From: Erythrobacter sp.
GTDB taxonomy: Bacteria > Pseudomonadota > Alphaproteobacteria > Sphingomonadales > Sphingomonadaceae
DNA: 64,000 bases
Reading direction: 5' to 3'
Assembly: GCA_002695185.1 (NCBI GenBank)
Contig: NZOF01000180.1
Span: 1 to 64,000 of the forward strand
This document shows positions 28,004-37,659 of the stretch, one piece after another. A program made the translations under genes and the position numbers. The notes under the pieces were generated by a model. That model was not told where the DNA came from and ran no database searches. It worked only from the letters and a program-made list of their open reading frames with translations. Every line of letters begins with the position of its first letter. The first letter of the stretch is position 1.

Positions 28004-28800
28004 CGCCGCGCAACCGCTTTGTCTTCGTGGCGGGGCTTCATCGAACCGGTACCAGTCTGGTCAGCCGCATGCTGGCTGCACATCCCGAAATCAGCGCCAT
28101 CACCGGCGCCCCGGTTCCGGAAAACGAAGGTTGCTATTTGCAGGGGGCGATCCCTCACACCGCCCTTCATGGCCGGCCCGGCCACTATGCCGTCGACCCT
28201 GCGCAGCATCATACCGAAGCTTCCCGATACAATACGCTGGAGGCGCGGCGCAGGCTCTTCGAAGACTGGTCGCCATGGTTCGACGGCGCCACGCCGTGGT
28301 GGCTCGAAAAATCGCCCGTCAATCTGACTAGGATGCGGCTCTACCAGCAACTCTTTCCAACCAGCCAATTCGTTATCGTCCTGCGTCACCCGCAGTTTAT
28401 GGCGGCAGCGCTTGCCAAGTGGGTAGATACCGATGCGGCGTCGCTTCTGGCCTATGCTCTCGATGCGTATGATGTGATGGTGGCTGATCTTGCCTATCTG
28501 CACGCGGCATTCGTCATGCGGTACGAGGACCTGATTGCCGACCCGCAGGCAATTCAGCGCTCGCTGTGTGCTTTTCTCTCGATCGACGAACGTTACGCTG
28601 ATCTCGCGCTTCGCAATGGAAACTCAGACTACCGGGTCTCCGCAGACGTCGACCGGGACCAAGCGGCGCGCATGCTCCATTGGGGGTACTTGCCCGGGGG
28701 CGAGTATTCTGACTGGCAACCCTCGATATCGCACCCCCTGCGGGCGGTTCGGGACGCGGCGGCATCGGTGTATAATTCGATGGGTAGTCAGAAAAATTGA
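28000..28800 (+). CDS. PAPS-dependent sulfotransferase family protein
   Basis: This 266-aa cytoplasmic protein opens FVFVAGLHRTGTSLVSRMLA, the 5'-phosphosulfate loop (GxHRTGTS) of PAPS sulfotransferases, and has FVIVLRHPQFMAAALAKW, the 3'-phosphate-binding strand and helix with Arg, and VMRYEDLIADPQAI typical of Sulfotransfer_1/3 domains. It probably transfers sulfate to a hydroxyl on a glycan or lipid. It overlaps the first Crp-like gene by four bases, so the regulator and enzyme are coupled. Placement among glycosyltransferases suggests that the glycan made here is sulfated; that is inference. Confidence 0.87.
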   Translation: MTPRNRFVFVAGLHRTGTSLVSRMLAAHPEISAITGAPVPENEGCYLQGAIPHTALHGRPGHYAVDPAQHHTEASRYNTLEARRRLFEDWSPWFDGATPWWLEKSPVNLTRMRLYQQLFPTSQFVIVLRHPQFMAAALAKWVDTDAASLLAYALDAYDVMVADLAYLHAAFVMRYEDLIADPQAIQRSLCAFLSIDERYADLALRNGNSDYRVSADVDRDQAARMLHWGYLPGGEYSDWQPSISHPLRAVRDAAASVYNSMGSQKN

Positions 28801-28876
28801 GGTACTCGCACAAAAAGAACAGAAAGCTAACATCCGTCAATAGACGCTGTAACGCTAGCTTGCTTTATCGCGTGGC

Positions 28877-29650
28877 ATGAATGTTACGCCCGCAAAGGTG
28901 GTGACTGAGGCTTATTCGCTGACCGGCGATTTTCTCGCCGGACGCCTGAGACATAACCTCAGCACCGACGATCTGAATTATATCGAAGGATTGATCGAAA
29001 GCGTGGAAGAGCACGATGATGGATCGTGCTTGCTGGGACGCGGCGTGAAAACCGATCGGAGCATGATTCTGGTCGAAGGATATATCTTCCGCACTATCGA
29101 AACAGCCAACAAACGCTTCATCACGGGCATTAACCTACCGGGCGATTTCGTCGATCTGCACGGCTTTGCACTGAAACGCCTCGATCATAATATCGAGGCC
29201 GCGGGCAGGGTCCGGGTCGGTTGTGTCAGCCATGAAACGCTGCGCGATGTCATGCGCGAAAGACCCGGCGTGGCCCGCGCCATGTGGTTCGCCACGCTGC
29301 TCGATGCAGCTATTCATCGCAAATGGATCCAGACGCTTGAGCAACTCGATGCGACGCGCCGCATCGCGCACCTATACGCAGAATTGCATACACGGCTTGA
29401 ACTGATCGGTCGCAATGTCACGCGTGCCATAAGGACCCCGTTCACCCAGTTCGATATGGCCGACATGTGCGGGGTCAGTGCCATTCACGCAAACCGTGCG
29501 GTGGGCAAACTTCGTGATCTGGGAATTGCCGAGATAAGGCGCGGCGATCTCTATACGAATGATTGGGATGCGCTGAAGAAATTCGCGCAGTTCGATCCCG
29601 ACTACCTGTACGGGGATGGGCCTCTGAAGGTAAAAGAAGACTGGGACTGA
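28877..29650 (+). CDS. Crp/Fnr-family transcriptional regulator (copy 2)
   Basis: This 257-aa protein is a paralogue of the regulator at 27239-28003: both have FLAGRLRH near the start, PGDFVDLHxFALKRLDHNI in the β barrel, a DMCGxxxIHANRA recognition helix and a DYLYGDG end. The effector pocket again lacks the canonical cAMP residues. It starts at ATG 28877, 76 bases after the sulfotransferase; no strong ribosome site is visible, which could mean a leaderless or weakly translated message. The two copies flank the sulfotransferase, suggesting a tandem duplication. Confidence 0.9.
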   Translation: MNVTPAKVVTEAYSLTGDFLAGRLRHNLSTDDLNYIEGLIESVEEHDDGSCLLGRGVKTDRSMILVEGYIFRTIETANKRFITGINLPGDFVDLHGFALKRLDHNIEAAGRVRVGCVSHETLRDVMRERPGVARAMWFATLLDAAIHRKWIQTLEQLDATRRIAHLYAELHTRLELIGRNVTRAIRTPFTQFDMADMCGVSAIHANRAVGKLRDLGIAEIRRGDLYTNDWDALKKFAQFDPDYLYGDGPLKVKEDWD

Positions 29651-29693
29651 CCAGTTGCCCGGGGGAAGAGATTACCCCGTAACAAGTCTTGTC

Positions 29694-29715
29694 CCGATGC
29701 TGACATCAGCATCGG
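29694..29715. terminator. Bidirectional hairpin between convergent genes
   Basis: CCGATGCTGA and TCAGCATCGG form a perfect 10-bp stem around CA. It lies between the ends of the second Crp-like gene and the GH3-like gene. A T tract is missing on both sides, so it may work as a weak or factor-assisted terminator. Confidence 0.5.
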
Positions 29716-29748
29716 CTGACGGGCTGCCTTTCGCTTCCAGGCTGGCTC

Positions 29749-31857
29749 CTAATTCACATTCGAAATTCGCGTCTGATTTACCAGCGCTCGTGCAATTTCG
29801 TCCGAAATCTCGATTATCGTGGAGGTTCCATTCACACTGTCGAAGCCGACAAATATTTCACGCTGGCCGGGTTCGACTGACAACCTTCCCGTAGAGGAGT
29901 ACGTGCCGAGCTCGGTCGCTTCCAGCTCGATATCGACCTTTGCGGATTCTTCGGCACGCAATAGAAGCCTCTTGAAACCGGCAAGGCGACGAGCGTTGGC
30001 GTCTGACATTTCGGAAGGGTCTCGCAGATACAGCTGAACCACCTGCTCCCCTTTGAAGCTGCTCTTATTCGAAACGCTCACGCTCGCGACAATTCGAGCA
30101 GCGGAAATATGCACATCGAGCTCCGAGAGAGCGAACTCGGCGTAGGATAGCCCGTGGCCGAAAGGCAGCCCAGGGTGAGATTCTACCTGCGAAATAGCGA
30201 TAGGCAGCCGCCCGACAGGAGCCGCCTCTCCAATCAATATTTCGGCAATGGCCTGTCCGCTCATCGTGCCCAGTTGGCCTGCGTGCAATATGCACGGCAG
30301 AAAGTCGCCATCGATAAGAGGATCGACCGGGAGGGGACCGATCGTCACCATTACAAGCTGCGGGTTTGCCGTATAAAGTTGCTTCAATAACGCTTGGCTC
30401 GCTTCGCCAAGGGTTCCGTCTTCCGTGAGCGGTGGGAAAAAAACCACCGTCGATGCATGGCGTGCGGCTTCACATGCCATTACAATAGCCATGTTGTCAG
30501 CGGCGATCAGCTGTTCGGAATGTTCGGTTGAAGCGCGCAGCGCGAGACCGGTGACGAAGCGATGGGGAATACCCAGTTGTTCGACGCCATCGATTACGCT
30601 GGTCGTGATAGCTTTACCCGCGGCAGGGATTTTTCGGTCCTGTGCAGCGCTTCCAACCAGCAAAATACCGCTAGGCTCGATATCCAGTGGGAGCAGGTTC
30701 CCATCGTTGCGAAGCAGGATCGGGCATCGTTTCGCGCATTGGAGCGCCATTTCCCGGTTATGCGCCGGTGTGGCACAAGTTCCCGGCGCCGAGCTCGGCG
30801 CTGGAGCGTGGGCGGCTCGGAGCAATCCCAACCTGAATTTTGCTCTCAGCAGGCGGCGAGCCGCTTCTTCCAATCCCCGGAGGGGAAGCGTCCCATCTCT
30901 GATCGCGGTAATAAGTGCGTCGAAAGCAATCGTATCCCAGCGGGCCTTGGTGTCGCCATGCGCAATCTTTTTGCTGAGCGCATCTCCGTGTGAGAGAGTC
31001 AGGCCATCATAGCTCCCAGGTCTTTCCAGAAACGCCAGAAGCAACTCGTGATCCCGAGGCGCCAGCATGTCCTCAGGATCGAGCGCGATAGCGCCCACTC
31101 GCGCTTTGGCAGCGACTGCCTGCACGAGCCGAAGCATTTCCTGCGCATCGCCATCTTTTCCCAGCGATTGCCGCGAAAGTTCGAGACAGGCCATGAGAGG
31201 AGCATCGCCTTTCCAGCTGAGCGCTTGAAGCCCGGCTATGCGCGCGCTCGCAATTCTGGCTGCCAGATACATGTCGGAACCACTGCTGCAGCCGGGGTGG
31301 TCATGGCCCCCTGTCAGTTCAATCTTCGGGCCGAGCGCCCAGTTAATTCCGAGCGTCGTGGCTTCGGATGCCTTTACCTTCTCGGCATTTTCGATTGCCT
31401 CAAGATCCCAGCTCGCCGCCATAGTCAGTGGTGCAGGAAGGGCCGTATCCAGCCCTTCATCGGTTTTGCCAGGGAAGAGCAGTGGTATGCCGAGGCGGCT
31501 TTCGTTCTGCGCTATGTCCTGCAGGCGGCTGGCGGTTTCGATATCAGAAATGCCTGATACGAGGCCCACTCTGCCCCTGCTGATTTCGAATTCGAGAGCC
31601 CGTATCGCTTCACGGTCCTCGATTGGCGGCATCGGGTAGACGATGAGCTGGCCCGCCTTCTCGCCGGTATCCATCATTGCGATCAGATCGGCGACCATTC
31701 GCTCGCATTCGATCTCAGTGTTTCGCCATGGCACCCTCAACTCTCCCCCGGGCGGGTGGCGGGCCATCGAAGCTGCAAGCTCACTGGAACCGTCCTTGCC
31801 AGGCTCTGTCGAACTCGATTGCCCCCGCCGGTTCCCCGACACACGACCCGATGCCAT
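29749..31857 (-). CDS. GH3-like protein with degenerate catalytic site (pseudoenzyme?)
   Basis: The about 702-aa protein follows the β-glucosidase (BglX-type) layout: barrel domain (about 50-340; MDTGEKAGQLIVYP, NESRLGIPLLFP, LTMAASWDLEAIENA), α/β sandwich (about 370-560; LLRNDGNLLPLD) and fibronectin-III-like domain (PFGHGLSYAEFALSEL, VVQLYLRDP, RLAGFKRLLL). The expected active-site motifs are gone: GRD is GKT, the DPRWGR loop is DHPGCSSG, KHF is LEL, and the SDW nucleophile position reads LSHGDA. No signal peptide is seen, so it is probably cytoplasmic. Start uncertain (ATG 31857; ATG 31767 also possible). It may bind a glycan without cutting it. Confidence 0.85.
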   Translation of the reverse strand: MASGRVSGNRRGQSSSTEPGKDGSSELAASMARHPPGGELRVPWRNTEIECERMVADLIAMMDTGEKAGQLIVYPMPPIEDREAIRALEFEISRGRVGLVSGISDIETASRLQDIAQNESRLGIPLLFPGKTDEGLDTALPAPLTMAASWDLEAIENAEKVKASEATTLGINWALGPKIELTGGHDHPGCSSGSDMYLAARIASARIAGLQALSWKGDAPLMACLELSRQSLGKDGDAQEMLRLVQAVAAKARVGAIALDPEDMLAPRDHELLLAFLERPGSYDGLTLSHGDALSKKIAHGDTKARWDTIAFDALITAIRDGTLPLRGLEEAARRLLRAKFRLGLLRAAHAPAPSSAPGTCATPAHNREMALQCAKRCPILLRNDGNLLPLDIEPSGILLVGSAAQDRKIPAAGKAITTSVIDGVEQLGIPHRFVTGLALRASTEHSEQLIAADNMAIVMACEAARHASTVVFFPPLTEDGTLGEASQALLKQLYTANPQLVMVTIGPLPVDPLIDGDFLPCILHAGQLGTMSGQAIAEILIGEAAPVGRLPIAISQVESHPGLPFGHGLSYAEFALSELDVHISAARIVASVSVSNKSSFKGEQVVQLYLRDPSEMSDANARRLAGFKRLLLRAEESAKVDIELEATELGTYSSTGRLSVEPGQREIFVGFDSVNGTSTIIEISDEIARALVNQTRISNVN

Positions 31858-31968
31858 CGGCACCTGTCTTCAAGGCACCATGCCTTGGGACGCGTGAAAA
31901 TCAAGTAAGCAAAATCTTGTAAAGGCAACTCTAACGCAAAGGAATCCTTTCTCGATCCCCATTTACGG

Positions 31969-31988
31969 ATATAAAAATATCTTTATAT
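31969..31988. promoter_or_regulatory. Palindromic operator of the ArsR-type (SahR-like) regulator
   Basis: ATATAAAAATATCTTTATAT is a 20-base palindrome with one mismatched pair. From memory, SahR regulators of methionine genes recognise a similar AT-rich palindrome with GATATC at its centre. It abuts the upstream possible start codon at 31987 of the regulator gene, so binding would block transcription of the regulator-metF-metH operon. Confidence 0.72.
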
Positions 31989-32970
31989 GTATTCCGCGAT
32001 GCGTACCGAAGCCATCTTTCGCGCCCTGGCGGATCCGACTCGTTTGCGGATCATGCGGCTGCTTGGTTCCATGGAACTGGCAGTCGGCGAAATTGCGCAG
32101 GTCCTCGGGCAAAGCCAGCCTCGTGCATCGCGGCACGTCGGGATTTTGTGCGATGCGGGCCTCGCCGAACGAAGGCGTGAGGGTAGCTGGATTTTCCTGC
32201 GAGCGGCCACCGATCCTGCAGGGGAAGCAGCCATTCGGTCGGATATCGCAAAATTGCTCGCGCTGCTGGAGGGCAATGACAATGCGTTCGGTGATCAGTG
32301 CGAAAGCGATCGCCAGAAGCTTGCGGCCATACGCGATGCACGCCAGTCCGAGGCGCAGCAGTATTTTGCCGAACACGCCCACGATTGGGACGAGGTTCGC
32401 CGGCTACATTCGTCGGACGAACTGATTGAACAGGCTTTGGCGAAGGCACTGGGCACGGGCTCGCTCGGCAGTGTTCTCGATATCGGTACCGGCACGGGGC
32501 GAATGGCCGAACTATTCGCCGAAAAAGCCGATCATATCGTCGCTCTCGACAAGAGCCTCGCCATGCTCCGCGTGGCGCGTGCAAAGCTTCAGCATCTGCC
32601 GACCGAACGCGTGGAGCTGGTCCAGGGCGATTTTGCGAATCTGCCCTTTGCTGCCGGGCGGTTCGACACGGTTCTATTCCATCAGGTGCTCCATTTCGCC
32701 GACAGTCCGGCCGCAGCGCTTTTCGAAGCATCCCGCGTGACGCGCGATGGAGGCCGGATCGCGATCGTCGACTTCGCCGCCCACCAGCGCGAGGAACTGC
32801 GGGAAAAATACGCTCATGTACGCCTCGGTTTCGCCGATGCCCATATGCATGACCTTCTTGAAGAAGCGCACTTTGATCCCCGACCTCCAGTCTCGCTCGA
32901 CGACGGGGAAATTGGAATCAAAATTTGGATCGCCGAACGCCGGCGGGACGCCGAAAGGAAGGCGGGATGA
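31987..32970 (+). CDS. sahR: ArsR-family regulator fused to a SAM-dependent methyltransferase domain (SahR-like)
   Basis: This 327-aa protein has an N-terminal ArsR winged helix (about 1-95; IFRALADPTRLRIMRLLG, LGQSQPRASRHVGIL) and a class I methyltransferase domain (about 150-300) with the SAM motif VLDIGTGTGRMAEL and HQVLHFADSPAAAL. Proteobacterial SahR has this fusion and represses methionine-cycle genes, with S-adenosylhomocysteine relieving repression. Here it precedes metF by a 4-base ATGA overlap. Start is either ATG 31987, which overlaps the operator, or ATG 31999; no ribosome site precedes either, so the mRNA may be leaderless. Confidence 0.83.
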   Translation: MYSAMRTEAIFRALADPTRLRIMRLLGSMELAVGEIAQVLGQSQPRASRHVGILCDAGLAERRREGSWIFLRAATDPAGEAAIRSDIAKLLALLEGNDNAFGDQCESDRQKLAAIRDARQSEAQQYFAEHAHDWDEVRRLHSSDELIEQALAKALGTGSLGSVLDIGTGTGRMAELFAEKADHIVALDKSLAMLRVARAKLQHLPTERVELVQGDFANLPFAAGRFDTVLFHQVLHFADSPAAALFEASRVTRDGGRIAIVDFAAHQREELREKYAHVRLGFADAHMHDLLEEAHFDPRPPVSLDDGEIGIKIWIAERRRDAERKAG

Positions 32971-33896
32971 GCCCGACACTGGATCAGATGCGCGAGGCGC
33001 AGCGTGCTCTCGAAACACCGCTCTTCTCTGGTTTGCCTGGGGACATCGAGGTCAGCTTCGAGTTCTTTCCTCCGAAGACGGAAAAGATGAGCGAGACTTT
33101 ATGGGAGAGCGTCAAAACCCTCGAGCCGCTTGATCCGCGTTTCGTTTCTGTGACCTACGGGGCTGGGGGGTCTACGCGCGAAAGAACTCACGAAGCCGTT
33201 CGCAGGATCGTCGGGGAGACAAACATTCCTGCCGCTGCGCATTTGACCTGCGTGCAGGCAACCCGTGAAGAAGTTGACGATGTCGCCCGTGAATACTGGG
33301 CGGAAGGGGTGCGCCATATCGTCGCGTTGCGTGGCGATGCACCCGATGGGGCTGATGGGTACTCACCGCATCCGGGCGGATACGAAAATGCTGCTGATCT
33401 CATTGCCGGCCTCAAACGCATTGCCGATTTTGAAATTTCCGTAGCCGCCTATCCCGAGGTTCATCCTGATTCCCTGGATCGACAATCAGATCTCGATAAT
33501 CTCAAGCGCAAGTTCGATGCCGGTGCGACGCGGGCGATCACGCAATTCTTCTTCGAGCCAGAGTGCTTCTTCGACTTTCGCGACAAGGCAGCAACCGCTG
33601 GAATAGCGGGCGAGATTGTACCAGGTATTATGCCAGTTCTGAGTTTTGCCGCCGTCCAGCGAATGAGCGGCCTTTGCGGAACGGCCATTCCCGACTGGAT
33701 GGAAGGTCTGTTTCGCGGCCTCGACGAGCGGCCGGAAGCCCGCCAGCTCGTGAGCGCAACAATCGCCGCTGAACTATGCCGTCGCCTGTACGCGGGCGGC
33801 GTGCGAAAATTTCACTTCTACACGCTCAACCGCGCGGAACTGAGCTATGCGATCTGCCATATGCTCGGCTTGCGGCCGCAGGGAGACGAGTTATGA
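32967..33896 (+). CDS. metF: 5,10-methylenetetrahydrofolate reductase
   Basis: This about 309-aa flavoenzyme reduces methylene-THF to 5-methyl-THF, the methyl donor for MetH. It has VSFEFFPPKTEKMSETLW with the catalytic Glu, FVSVTYGAGGSTRERT, the HLTCVQATREEV and VALRGDAPDG FAD-side blocks, and FFFEPECFFDF. The start ATG overlaps the stop of the SahR-like gene (ATGA), and its own stop overlaps the MetH N-terminal gene the same way. It is therefore under the same operator. Confidence 0.96.
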   Translation: MSPTLDQMREAQRALETPLFSGLPGDIEVSFEFFPPKTEKMSETLWESVKTLEPLDPRFVSVTYGAGGSTRERTHEAVRRIVGETNIPAAAHLTCVQATREEVDDVAREYWAEGVRHIVALRGDAPDGADGYSPHPGGYENAADLIAGLKRIADFEISVAAYPEVHPDSLDRQSDLDNLKRKFDAGATRAITQFFFEPECFFDFRDKAATAGIAGEIVPGIMPVLSFAAVQRMSGLCGTAIPDWMEGLFRGLDERPEARQLVSATIAAELCRRLYAGGVRKFHFYTLNRAELSYAICHMLGLRPQGDEL

Positions 33897-34942
33897 CTTC
33901 AGCCCGCCAAGCCTTTTTGGAGGAAAGCTCTAAACGCATTCTTATCGTCGATGGCGCATTCGGAACCGAGATCCAGAGCTGGAAATTGTCCGAAGAGGAT
34001 TATGCTGGATCCCTCGGTTTGTCGAAAGATCAGAAGGGCAATAACGATATCCTCGCCCTAACGAAGCCGGAGGTGCCAGAGTCCATTCACCGCGCGTATT
34101 TTGCAGCCGGTGCTGACATAGCTGAAACGAACACGTTCTCGGCGAACCGAATAAGCCAGACGGATTATGCTGCTGAAAACCTTGTTCCCGAGATCAATGT
34201 GGAAAGCGCAGGGCTTGCCCGTCGGGTTGCAGATGAGTTTACAGCAAATGACGGCAAGCCTCGTTTTGTGGCCGGAGCAATAGGTCCCACGAATAAAACG
34301 CTTTCGCTCTCTCCCGACGTTAATGATCCAGGCTTCCGGGAAGTCGATTGGGATGAACTGGTCGATGTCTATCGTGAGCAGGCCGAAGCTCTGGTGGAGG
34401 GCGGGGCCGATTTCATATTAATCGAGACAATTTTCGATACCCTCAACGCAAAAGCGGGCATCATGGCCGTGCGGGAGGTCGAGCGGGCTTTGGGCAGGGA
34501 TGTGCCCATCATGCTATCTATGACGCTCACCGACCTCTCCGGCCGCAATCTCTCGGGCCACACTGTAGAGGCATTCTGGCACGCTGTTCGCCACGCGCGC
34601 CCTTTGACGGTCGGCCTCAATTGTTCCTTCGGAGCTACGCAGCTTCGCCCGCACGTCCGCACGCTGAGCGAAATCGCCGATTGTCCGATCATGGTCTACC
34701 CCAATGCAGGCCTTCCCAACGAACTGGGCGAATATGACGAGATGCCCCGACAAACAGCCGCTTTCGTTCATGAATGGGCGGAGCATGGACAAGTGAATGT
34801 GCTGGGGGGGTGTTGCGGATCGACGCCGGCTCATATTGCAGCGATTGCGGACGCTGTCGCCAATTTGCCTCCTCGACAGATACCGTCGTCTCCGATCGTC
34901 ACCCGTCTCGCCGGTCTCGAACCTTTCGAGATGGCTGCCTGA
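33893..34942 (+). CDS. metH: Methionine synthase, homocysteine-binding subunit (split MetH, N-terminal part)
   Basis: This 349-aa protein is the homocysteine-activating TIM barrel of cobalamin-dependent methionine synthase: [15 protein letters not shown] at the start, [19 protein letters not shown], and the zinc cysteines in [13 protein letters not shown] and [19 protein letters not shown]. In E. coli this domain is the first part of one 1227-aa protein; here it is a separate gene that ends 17 bases before the second part. It starts on ATGA with metF. Confidence 0.95.
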   Translation: MTSARQAFLEESSKRILIVDGAFGTEIQSWKLSEEDYAGSLGLSKDQKGNNDILALTKPEVPESIHRAYFAAGADIAETNTFSANRISQTDYAAENLVPEINVESAGLARRVADEFTANDGKPRFVAGAIGPTNKTLSLSPDVNDPGFREVDWDELVDVYREQAEALVEGGADFILIETIFDTLNAKAGIMAVREVERALGRDVPIMLSMTLTDLSGRNLSGHTVEAFWHAVRHARPLTVGLNCSFGATQLRPHVRTLSEIADCPIMVYPNAGLPNELGEYDEMPRQTAAFVHEWAEHGQVNVLGGCCGSTPAHIAAIADAVANLPPRQIPSSPIVTRLAGLEPFEMAA

Positions 34943-34959
34943 TTTGCTGGAATGACCAA

Positions 34960-37659
34960 GTGACCAATGCTTCCACTTCCCGCTTCGTCAATATCGGCGA
35001 GCGCACGAATGTTACCGGATCGGCACGATTCAAGAAACTGATTATGGCGGGAGATTATCCTGCCGCAGTCGAAGTCGCGCGCCAGCAGGTCGAGAATGGC
35101 GCACAGGTGGTCGATGTAAATATGGACGAAGGGCTGCTTGATGCAGTCGAAGCCATGACGACCTTTCTCAAGTTGATCGCTGCCGAACCCGATATCGCGC
35201 GGGTTCCGATCATGATCGACAGCTCCAAGTGGGAGGTGATCGAAGCTGGCTTGAAATGCGTCAGCGGCAAGCCAATCGTCAACTCCATCAGCATGAAGGA
35301 GGGAGAAGAACAGTTTCTTCTTCATGCTCGCAAGTGCAGGGATTACGGCGCCGCGGCAGTCGTGATGGCTTTCGATGAAAAAGGCCAGGCAGATACCAAG
35401 AAACGTAAAGTCGAAATCTGCAAACGCGCTTACGATTTGCTGGTGTCGGACGGCTTTCCCCCAGAAGATATCATTTTCGATCCCAACATCTTCGCGGTGG
35501 CCACTGGTATCGAAGAGCACGATCGCTATGGCCTGGACTTCATCGAGGCCGTCGCAGAGTTGCGCGAGCTTTGCCCGCATGCGCATTATTCCGGCGGGCT
35601 ATCGAACCTGTCGTTCAGCTTCCGAGGCAATGAGCCAGTACGCCGGGCCATGCATTCGGTGTTTCTCTATCATGCGATTCCGGCAGGCCTCGACATGGCT
35701 ATCGTCAATGCAGGCCAGCTTGATGTTTACGATCAGATTGATCCCGAACTACGCGAGGCATGTGAAGACGTTATTCTCAATCGTCCGGCGCGCACAGAAG
35801 AACAAAGTCCGACTGAGCGCCTGATCACGATAGCTGAGACGTTTCGCGGAACAGACGTCAGGGCGGAAAAGGAAGCGGCCGAATGGCGTGGCTGGGATGT
35901 CATCAAACGCCTCGAACACGCACTCGTTAAAGGCATAGATGCTCATGTTGTCGATGACACCGAAGAAGCGCGCCAGATAATTTTTGCGCGCGGCGGTCGG
36001 CCTATCGAGGTCATCGAAGGACCGCTCATGGATGGAATGAACGTGGTCGGAGACCTGTTCGGTTCAGGCAAGATGTTCTTGCCGCAAGTGGTCAAATCGG
36101 CTCGCGTGATGAAGAAGGCAGTCGCGCATCTCATTCCCTTTATTGAAGCCGAAAAGGAAGAAGGCGCGAAGGCCAAGGGCAAGATCATCATGGCCACCGT
36201 CAAGGGAGACGTGCACGATATCGGCAAGAATATCGTCGGCGTCGTCCTTCAGTGCAACGGTTACGAAGTCATTGATCTGGGTGTCATGGTTCCATGGTCG
36301 ACCATTCTAGAGGCGGCCAATGAGAACGACGCCGACATGATCGGGCTATCCGGGCTCATCACACCTTCCTTGGATGAAATGGTAACTGTGGCCGAGGAGA
36401 TGAGCCGCGCCCAGATGACTATGCCTCTGCTAATAGGCGGAGCGACAACCAGCAAGGTCCACACAGCGCTGCGTATTGATCCCGCGTATGAAGGGCCGGT
36501 CATCCATGTTCTCGACGCCAGTCGCGCCGTAGGCGTGGCGAGCAAACTGCTCTCCGACACGCAGCGTGACGACTATGTTGGCGAAGTCGCCGTTGATTAT
36601 GAAGACGTACGTCAGAAGCGTGCAGGTAGGGGCAATAGCAAATTGCTGCCCCTTGAGGATGCGCGTTCCAACAGCGCAAAGATTGATTTCAGCGAAAAAC
36701 CTTCTGAACCAGTTCGCCCGGGCGTGCATGTCTATGATGGCTGGTCGCTTGCCGAGCTGAGGGAGTACATCGATTGGACCCCATTCTTCCGGGCTTGGGA
36801 ACTCCACGGAAATTTTCCGGCTATCCTTGATGATAAGGTCGTGGGCGAAAGTGCTCGAAGCCTGTGGGATGACGCGCAGGCGATGCTCGACCGGATTATT
36901 GATGAGAAATGGCTCACTGCTCGCGGGGTTGTCGGTTTATGGCCGTGTTACCGCGAGGGCGACGATATTATCGTGCACCATCGACACGTCCAGGACCGCG
37001 TGAGCAAGGATGGCGCGCATTTCCCTGACGCACCTATTCCAGACTTGGACCGCACGAATGAGGGCAGTACGCGCCTTCCCATGTTGCGTCAGCAGGTCAA
37101 CAAGAGCCGGGACCGGGCCAACTTCTGCCTTGCCGACTTTGTCGATCCGTCCGGCGATTGGATGGGCGGTTTCGCGGTTGGAATCCATGGTATCGATGGA
37201 CCTTCGAAGCGCTTCAAGGCCGAGAATGACGATTACTCGGACATCATGTTGAAAGCTTTGGCAGACCGCTTCGCAGAAGCATTTGCCGAACGGTTGCACC
37301 AGCATGTCCGAACCGACCTTTGGGGTTACGCTCCTAACGAACAGTTTACCAATGATGCCCTTATCAAGGAAGAGTATCGCGGTATCAGGCCCGCTCCTGG
37401 TTATCCTGCTTGTCCCGACCACAGCTTGAAGCCATTGCTGTTCGAGATGCTGAATGCGGAAGAAAATACAGGCCTGATGCTGACCGAAAGCTTTGCTATG
37501 CTGCCCACCGCAGCGGTAAGCGGCTTCTATTTCGGTCACCCTGAGAGTTCCTATTTCGGTGTGGCGACGATCGGCCGCGATCAACTTGAAGACTATGCGC
37601 ACCGCCGCGGCGTCGATATGGCAACAGCCGAACGATGGCTGCGTCCCAATCTCGACTAA
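34960..37659 (+). CDS. metH: Methionine synthase, folate/cobalamin/reactivation subunit (split MetH, C-terminal part)
   Basis: This about 899-aa protein carries the methyl-THF (pterin-binding) barrel ([32 protein letters not shown]), the cap and cobalamin-binding domains ([20 protein letters not shown] with the DxHxxG cobalt ligand loop) and the SAM-dependent activation domain ([28 protein letters not shown]). The GTG at 34960 is the only start that fits the conserved N-terminus; an ATG 8 bases before is in another frame. With the preceding gene it makes a complete MetH. The TauE-type permease gene overlaps its last 25 bases. Confidence 0.95.
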   Translation: MTNASTSRFVNIGERTNVTGSARFKKLIMAGDYPAAVEVARQQVENGAQVVDVNMDEGLLDAVEAMTTFLKLIAAEPDIARVPIMIDSSKWEVIEAGLKCVSGKPIVNSISMKEGEEQFLLHARKCRDYGAAAVVMAFDEKGQADTKKRKVEICKRAYDLLVSDGFPPEDIIFDPNIFAVATGIEEHDRYGLDFIEAVAELRELCPHAHYSGGLSNLSFSFRGNEPVRRAMHSVFLYHAIPAGLDMAIVNAGQLDVYDQIDPELREACEDVILNRPARTEEQSPTERLITIAETFRGTDVRAEKEAAEWRGWDVIKRLEHALVKGIDAHVVDDTEEARQIIFARGGRPIEVIEGPLMDGMNVVGDLFGSGKMFLPQVVKSARVMKKAVAHLIPFIEAEKEEGAKAKGKIIMATVKGDVHDIGKNIVGVVLQCNGYEVIDLGVMVPWSTILEAANENDADMIGLSGLITPSLDEMVTVAEEMSRAQMTMPLLIGGATTSKVHTALRIDPAYEGPVIHVLDASRAVGVASKLLSDTQRDDYVGEVAVDYEDVRQKRAGRGNSKLLPLEDARSNSAKIDFSEKPSEPVRPGVHVYDGWSLAELREYIDWTPFFRAWELHGNFPAILDDKVVGESARSLWDDAQAMLDRIIDEKWLTARGVVGLWPCYREGDDIIVHHRHVQDRVSKDGAHFPDAPIPDLDRTNEGSTRLPMLRQQVNKSRDRANFCLADFVDPSGDWMGGFAVGIHGIDGPSKRFKAENDDYSDIMLKALADRFAEAFAERLHQHVRTDLWGYAPNEQFTNDALIKEEYRGIRPAPGYPACPDHSLKPLLFEMLNAEENTGLMLTESFAMLPTAAVSGFYFGHPESSYFGVATIGRDQLEDYAHRRGVDMATAERWLRPNLD

